DNA of 12,267 bases. It comes from Planctomycetaceae bacterium (lineage in GTDB: Bacteria; Planctomycetota; Planctomycetia; Planctomycetales; Planctomycetaceae). Both the position numbers and the translations under genes were made by a program. This document shows positions 8,313 through 12,267 of the stretch, in pieces. Below the pieces are notes generated by a model. That model was given only the letters and a program-made list of their open reading frames with translations, had not been told where the DNA came from and did not search any database. Position 1 is the first letter of the stretch. Each line of letters starts with the position of its first letter. The stretch is from positions 1-12,267 of the forward strand of contig JALTOP010000394.1 in NCBI GenBank assembly GCA_027000105.1. Reading direction: 5' to 3'.

Positions 8313-11162
8313 CTAATCCACAAAAATGAACTCATTGGAGGCAAGAAGAGCATGGGCCAATCGTTGCCAGGGAGTTGTCTTTGATTCCTTCTCCTGTTTC
8401 TTTTGTTTCTTTTGCGATTCGATATAATTGATCGCAAGCTCGATCTCCTCCGGCTGAGGTGATCGGGAAAATATCCGTCGATACAGAAACTGAACCCGCT
8501 CTTTATCATTCGGGGCAGAAACAAATCCCTTCAGCGATGTCAACGCGATGGCCCGATCCTGAATGAAATCCGAATTCAGCGCGAACAGCGTCTGCTGAGG
8601 CACATTCGTTTCCGGTCTTTTGGCGGTACAGGTACTCGAATCGGCTGCATCGAACGTGCTGGCCAAACTGGAGACGATATCACGGTTGATGAATCCGTAA
8701 ACGGTTCGCCGGGGAATCGTTTTTTTGGCGTAGAGATCAAACGGTTTACCGCCAATGCCAGGGTTCAATTCGCCTGAAACAGCCAGCATCGAATCTCGCA
8801 TCGCTTCGAGATCGAGCTTTCTACGAGGCATCCGCCAAAGCAGTCTGTTGTCGGGATCGATCATCCTCGCTTCACGGTTTTCGATCGAACGCTGCTGATA
8901 CACTGCAGAGAGCATGATCCGCTTGTGCATTTTTTTCATCGACCAGCCATCTTCCTGAAACGTCACAGCCAGATAATCGAGCAACTTCGGATGTGTTGGA
9001 GGATCGCCCCGTGTGCCGAAATCGTCCGGAGTGCGAACCAGTCCGCGACCAAAATGATGCTGCCAAATCCAGTTGACGATCACCCGGGTTGTCAACGGGT
9101 TCGACGGATCGACAATCGCTTCGGCCAACGCCAGCCTTCTTTTCCCAGCCGGGAAGCAGGTTTCCTTCCCCCTGGACAAGGCAGACAGAAACTTCGCCTG
9201 AACCGGGTCGGCTCGATCGATCGGATTCCCTCTGCGAAACACGTGAAACTGTTTGGTCTGTTTTTCCTCTCGCAGCGTCATCGCTCGTGGAGGCGACCCA
9301 GGCGAAACCAGGTGCAAATTATCAATCGCCCCTTTGAGACCGCGTACCTTGTCGTGTATCGGTCGGTTCAACAAGGTGACCGCGATTTCCTCTTTCATTT
9401 CGGTTGGCGTTCCCGGTTTGTAAAGATGTTTTCGCAGTTGTCGATTGATAGCACTGTTGACATTCAGATGCTTGACATCTTCATCCGGGATAACGGTTGC
9501 TCCCTCAACTGCTTCAAGCGATGTCGCGATTAAGCTTTTCAGCCACTGTTGATGGACTTGCGCAAAAAGATCGCCATACGCATCGGCTACTTCCATTAAC
9601 GATTTCGGATTCTTCTTTGTGATCGCTTCCAGAACACGCGGGTTCCATTTGGGAGTCGTCGTGTTCAACGTGTGCATCGCCGGCCACTTGGCAGGATCAC
9701 CATTTTCTTTCGTCAGCTTTTCCATCAACGCGGCACATTGCTTCTGGAAATCTTTTTTATCGAGTTGAGCGAGTTTCTTCCACGGGCCGAACACGGGGTC
9801 TTCTTCACTCAACCCGGCCAGATACTTACGCCACAATTCCAACACCAGCGGGCGAACTTCATCCGTGCGATAGGAAAGAAAAGCCGTGGAAAGATCCTGC
9901 TCTGGCGTTCCTTTGGCCAGTTCTTTCAGATACGCCCCGACCTGCATTTTCAGGCGGCTACGCATCACCGCGGTTTGATCGCGAGCCATGTCGTCATGTG
10001 TTTCCTGCCTGTTTTTCAACTCTTTTTGGTACTTGCGATAGGCGGGTGTATCAGCCGGTTTGCCGACCAATGGAAACATCTCCGGCGTATGACTGCTGGC
10101 AAGTGTCGCATACAAACTGTAGTAATCTTTGGTCGAGATGGCATCGAATTTGTGATCGTGACACCGCGCACAGGCAACCGTTAAACCCATCAGCCCGCGC
10201 GTGACCACATCAATCTGGTCATCAATTTTATCATGCGGATTTCGGAACTGCATACCAACCGTTAAAAACCCGAGCCCGGCCAACGCCGGATCATTCTCGG
10301 CTAGCCCCAGTTGATCAGCCGCGAGTTGTTCCTTAATGAACTGGTTGTAGGGTTTATCTTCATTGAAAGAGCGAATGACGTAATCGCGGTAGGTGTAGGA
10401 AAACGGAAAGCGGACAAATCCGATCGCGCTCCCGCCATGTGTATCGGCGTAGCGGGCAATATCAAGCCAATGCCTGCCCCATCGCGGGCCATACTGAGGC
10501 GACGCCAATAAGCGATCGACCACCTTTTCAAACGCATCTTCAGATGGATCATTGACAAAAGCCTGCACCTGCTTCCAGGTGGGAGGCAAACCGATCAGAT
10601 CAAACGTCGCCCGACGAATTAATTGTTCGCGCGAAACCGCAGGGGAAAGCGTAAGATCATTCTTTTGCAGCTTTTCCAGAATGAACCGATCGATCTCCGT
10701 TTTCGCCTGCTTCTGGGCAGCAGGCAATTCCGGCTTTCGGATCGCTTCAAACGACCAATGCCCCTCGTACTTCCCGCCTTGCTGAATCCATTCACGAAGG
10801 ATCGCGATCTGTTTCTGATTCAATGTTTTGCCCGATTCAACCGGGGGCATTTTTGAATCTTCATCATCACTTACAATCCGCAAAAAGAGTTCACTTTCTT
10901 CCGGTTTCCCGGGAACTATGATGTGATCTTCATCTGCCGGTTTTATGTCCAGTCGCAAATCCGCTTCTCGCGTCTCGGGATCCGTCCCGTGACAATGCAG
11001 GCAGAACTCGGCCAATATCGGACGCACCTGCTCGTTGAAACGAATTTCTTCTGCAACACAGATTTCTGTACTCCAGAAAAGAACTGCACTCAAGGAAAGA
11101 AAGGCAGGCATTGATAGCAACAAGCCCGAAACGACTGCCGAAAATTGAAAAGAATTTTTCAC
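8313..11162 (-). CDS. PSD1-type secreted protein: PSCyt1 heme domain, DUF1549, DUF1553
   Basis: 949 aa. It starts with a Sec signal peptide (hydrophobic core about 9-30, likely cleavage after CVA at 37). Next is a planctomycete cytochrome-c domain with heme motif CLHCH (54-58) and a candidate axial Met in KMPP (105). DUF1549 covers about 154-360, with GPRWGRHWLDIARYAD and a second CxxCH in CARCHDHKFD (331-340), and DUF1553 about 655-910 (WIWQHHFGRGLVRTPDDFG at about 698-716). Between these lies a roughly 280-residue charged region without recognisable motifs. A lysine/glutamine-rich stretch (917-925) precedes the end. The start is GTG at 11162, supported by a strong ribosome site and a 4-nt overlap with the regulator gene. 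The protein is probably periplasmic. PSD1 proteins are tied by genomic context to DUF1501 partners and often to catabolic loci; their reaction is not established. Confidence 0.93.
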   Translation of the reverse strand: MKNSFQFSAVVSGLLLSMPAFLSLSAVLFWSTEICVAEEIRFNEQVRPILAEFCLHCHGTDPETREADLRLDIKPADEDHIIVPGKPEESELFLRIVSDDEDSKMPPVESGKTLNQKQIAILREWIQQGGKYEGHWSFEAIRKPELPAAQKQAKTEIDRFILEKLQKNDLTLSPAVSREQLIRRATFDLIGLPPTWKQVQAFVNDPSEDAFEKVVDRLLASPQYGPRWGRHWLDIARYADTHGGSAIGFVRFPFSYTYRDYVIRSFNEDKPYNQFIKEQLAADQLGLAENDPALAGLGFLTVGMQFRNPHDKIDDQIDVVTRGLMGLTVACARCHDHKFDAISTKDYYSLYATLASSHTPEMFPLVGKPADTPAYRKYQKELKNRQETHDDMARDQTAVMRSRLKMQVGAYLKELAKGTPEQDLSTAFLSYRTDEVRPLVLELWRKYLAGLSEEDPVFGPWKKLAQLDKKDFQKQCAALMEKLTKENGDPAKWPAMHTLNTTTPKWNPRVLEAITKKNPKSLMEVADAYGDLFAQVHQQWLKSLIATSLEAVEGATVIPDEDVKHLNVNSAINRQLRKHLYKPGTPTEMKEEIAVTLLNRPIHDKVRGLKGAIDNLHLVSPGSPPRAMTLREEKQTKQFHVFRRGNPIDRADPVQAKFLSALSRGKETCFPAGKRRLALAEAIVDPSNPLTTRVIVNWIWQHHFGRGLVRTPDDFGTRGDPPTHPKLLDYLAVTFQEDGWSMKKMHKRIMLSAVYQQRSIENREARMIDPDNRLLWRMPRRKLDLEAMRDSMLAVSGELNPGIGGKPFDLYAKKTIPRRTVYGFINRDIVSSLASTFDAADSSTCTAKRPETNVPQQTLFALNSDFIQDRAIALTSLKGFVSAPNDKERVQFLYRRIFSRSPQPEEIELAINYIESQKKQKKQEKESKTTPWQRLAHALLASNEFIFVD

Positions 11163-11917
11163 AATTCCTCTCCTTTGCTCATCTCGTCACTTTTCCGCTC
11201 GGCGACGGTTTGCGCTGCTTGCCCCGCTGAAAAGAAGGCGCGAAATCCGGTCACGTGTTCTCTTACCAGTTGCTCCATGACTTCCGGATCACCTGCCTGT
11301 AACGCGGCCAGCAAAGCTCGATGCCCTCGGACTGTCTCTTCACGGGTTTGATCAGTGACGGCACTATGATTGCGGTGCATCCCCGCAAGCCAGAGTTCCA
11401 ATTGCGGACGCAACCCACACCAGGCAGACATCAACCGCGAATTGCCCGCCGCCCGAATGATTTCTTCATGGAAGGCAATGTCAAGATGAGTCAGCTTCAA
11501 TAAATTCTGTTCCTGTGCAGTCAGGCGTATATTTTCCTGCATCGCATTGACCGCCTCGTTCGTCATGCGCGAACAAGCTAGCGTCGAAGCCGCCAGTTCC
11601 AGAATTTCCCGAAACTCGATGATTTCGACCGCATCCGCTTCTGTCAGTTTACGAATGACAGCTGTGCCACGCTCATTGAATTCGAGTAGCCCATCGCTGG
11701 CCAATCGGAATTTTGCCTGCCGAATCGATGCCCGACTCACCCCCAATTGAGACGCCAAAGCCGCCTCGGCAAGCGTAGCACCGGGCGCTAACGCCCCCGA
11801 TAAAATCGCCTCTCGCAGCTGAAATTCGACATCATCAGCCACCAGTTGCTTTTGAATTCGACGAAGGGGAGGAACCTTGACCGGTTCGACGGCAGGGATA
11901 ATCTGTTCGGTTTGCAT
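11159..11917 (-). CDS. GntR-family transcriptional regulator, FadR subfamily with FCD ligand domain
   Basis: 252 aa from the ATG at 11917. The open frame continues upstream to 12076, but that part encodes VTCVTCV from a short tandem repeat and overlaps a promoter, so it is judged non-coding. The N-terminal winged helix-turn-helix (about 24-90) has LREAILSGALAPG, the recognition segment ASQLGVSRASIRQAKFRLAS and the wing FNERGTAVIR. The FCD effector domain (about 95-230) keeps the metal-binding set D146 and H150 (HLDIAFHEE), H199 (RGHRALL) and H221 (VREHV). FCD regulators commonly sense small carboxylates or sugar acids and repress their own operons. Its stop overlaps the GTG start of the PSD1 gene (GTGA), so it heads that unit and is its likely regulator. 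A palindrome upstream is a plausible self-operator. The effector is unknown. Confidence 0.92.
   Translation of the reverse strand: MQTEQIIPAVEPVKVPPLRRIQKQLVADDVEFQLREAILSGALAPGATLAEAALASQLGVSRASIRQAKFRLASDGLLEFNERGTAVIRKLTEADAVEIIEFREILELAASTLACSRMTNEAVNAMQENIRLTAQEQNLLKLTHLDIAFHEEIIRAAGNSRLMSAWCGLRPQLELWLAGMHRNHSAVTDQTREETVRGHRALLAALQAGDPEVMEQLVREHVTGFRAFFSAGQAAQTVAERKSDEMSKGEEL
11167..11176 (-). promoter_or_regulatory. Strong ribosome-binding site deciding the GTG start of the PSD1 gene
   Basis: On the minus strand this reads AAAGGAGAGG, a few bases before the GTG at 11162 and within the last codons of the GntR-family gene. It is the clearest Shine-Dalgarno in the window, where most starts have none. 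It supports GTG as the true start and the 4-nt overlap as translational coupling. Confidence 0.75.
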
Positions 11918-11923
11918 CGACAC

Positions 11924-11952
11924 ATCGTACCACGTCGACGGTCGACCGTCAA
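11924..11952 (-). promoter_or_regulatory. Sigma70-like promoter of the regulator operon, predicted leaderless
   Basis: On the minus strand TTGACG (11952-11947) is followed by exactly 17 bp and then TACGAT (11929-11924), a good match to TTGACA-N17-TATAAT. The -10 ends six bases before the ATG at 11917, so a normal start distance puts the first transcribed base at or next to that ATG. There is no Shine-Dalgarno before this ATG, which fits a leaderless mRNA. This is pattern-based, but spacing, both hexamers and gene position agree. Confidence 0.55.
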
Positions 11953-11953
11953 C
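11934..11953. promoter_or_regulatory. Near-perfect 20-bp palindrome, candidate GntR operator
   Basis: The core ACGGTCGACCGT (11938-11949) is a perfect 12-bp palindrome. It extends to 20 bp with one mismatched pair (11936/11951). It covers the -35 hexamer and part of the spacer of the predicted promoter, where a bound repressor would block RNA polymerase. FadR-type sites are short palindromes with GT...AC half-sites; GTCGAC at the centre fits loosely. A second GTCGAC (11934-11939) overlaps the left half. Binding by the adjacent FCD regulator is an inference. Confidence 0.55.
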
Positions 11954-11972
11954 TGATTTTCGAAACAATCTG

Positions 11973-11998
11973 CTTTTGAGAGAACCTTTTGAGAGAAC
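11973..11998. repeat. Perfect 13-bp tandem duplication
   Basis: CTTTTGAGAGAAC occurs twice in direct succession (11973-11985 and 11986-11998) without mismatch, about 20 bp upstream of the predicted -35 of the regulator promoter. It could be a slippage duplication or a tandem protein site; nothing in the sequence decides between these. Confidence 0.6.
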
Positions 11999-12028
11999 AA
12001 AGAACAGCGAGTGTCGAGACGCACCCTT

Positions 12029-12055
12029 AACACAGGTAACACAGGTAACACAGGC
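12029..12055. repeat. Three tandem copies of a 9-bp unit
   Basis: AACACAGGT is repeated at 12029, 12038 and 12047; the third copy ends in C instead of T. Because 9 is divisible by 3, the repeat keeps the minus-strand frame open and makes the spurious VTCVTCV stretch in front of the regulator. It resembles in composition the CACAG-rich sequence of the neighbouring inverted-repeat element. Confidence 0.65.
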
Positions 12056-12126
12056 ACGGCTTATTTCATCCCTCATTCGGTGCGTGACAACGTATCCTGT
12101 TTTTTCTGTACCGTTATTGAAATGGA

Positions 12127-12250
12127 ATTAACCACACAGGCGCGGAGAGCACCAAGAAAAGAATATCGGGTGACTGGTATTTGGGAAGGAATTTCGCGCC
12201 AGGACCCTTGTTTATGTTTTGTGCCACGGCTCTGTGAGAGGTGGTAATTA
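12127..12250. repeat. Degenerate inverted-repeat intergenic element
   Basis: The left end begins ATTAACCACACAGGCGCGGAG. The right end, read on the other strand, begins TAATTACCACCTCTCACAGAG and continues through CCGTGGCAC. Both ends share an ATTA-CCAC start followed by CACAG/GGAG-rich and A-rich sequence, and an inner pair CAGGCGCG / CGCGCCAG is also nearly inverted. The whole is about 124 bp with no coding potential, like a non-autonomous palindromic intergenic repeat. No transposase is present, and no target duplication is clear. The rest of the 350-nt gene-free stretch from 11918 to the window end holds only the promoter, the operator candidate and the tandem repeats listed separately. Confidence 0.35.
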
Positions 12251-12267
12251 TCGCTATTGTAGTGGGG

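Noticed and set aside
12029..12055. Possible CRISPR-like array
   Set aside because: The units are 9 bp with no spacers between them, so this is a simple tandem repeat; no cas genes are present.
11918..12076. N-terminal extension of the GntR-family protein up to 12076
   Set aside because: The added 53 residues encode VTCVTCV from a 9-bp tandem repeat, cover the 13-bp duplication and the promoter/operator palindrome, and match nothing expected ahead of a winged helix domain. The ATG at 11917 gives a normal 252-aa regulator.
12011..12247. Short + strand open frame at the right end of the window
   Set aside because: It is made from the 9-bp tandem repeat and the inverted-repeat element; no ribosome site and no recognisable protein.

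Overview
The window looks like chromosomal DNA of a planctomycete (phylum Planctomycetota). The strongest sign is an adjacent pair of genes typical of that phylum: a large secreted PSCyt1/DUF1549/DUF1553 protein with a c-type heme motif, and a Tat-exported DUF1501 protein. Intermediate GC content and mostly absent Shine-Dalgarno sequences are compatible with this. I cannot place it below phylum.

Layout, left to right. (1) Bases 1-1172, + strand: the C-terminal part of a phytoene-desaturase-like FAD oxidoreductase, cut by the window edge. (2) Bases 1253-3256, - strand: a soluble three-PAS histidine kinase with no response regulator next to it, convergent with gene 1. (3) Bases 3435-6773, + strand: three co-directional genes, namely an enolase-superfamily (muconate-lactonizing-enzyme-like) enzyme, a protein-L-isoaspartate O-methyltransferase and an M20 metallopeptidase. 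(4) Bases 6912-11917, - strand: a compact unit transcribed as FCD-type GntR regulator, then PSD1 cytochrome-like protein, then DUF1501 protein. The regulator overlaps the PSD1 gene by 4 nt (GTGA) and the PSD1 gene abuts DUF1501 with no gap. (5) Bases 11918-12267: no convincing gene, but a promoter with an operator-like palindrome, two short tandem repeats and a degenerate inverted-repeat element.

How the genes may work together. The - strand unit reads as a self-regulated operon. A promoter-like TTGACG-N17-TACGAT has a near-perfect 20-bp palindrome over its -35 and spacer, and its predicted transcription start falls at or next to the regulator's ATG, so the mRNA may be leaderless. The two downstream genes are translationally coupled to the regulator, and both products carry export signals. 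The + strand trio could handle damaged or epimerised peptides (epimerase-like enolase, isoaspartyl repair enzyme, M20 peptidase), but this rests only on neighbourhood and family. No mobile element, CRISPR array, rRNA or tRNA gene was recognised. No clearly new multi-gene system is evident; the regulator-coupled PSD1/DUF1501 operon and the cysteine-rich PAS kinase are the best leads.
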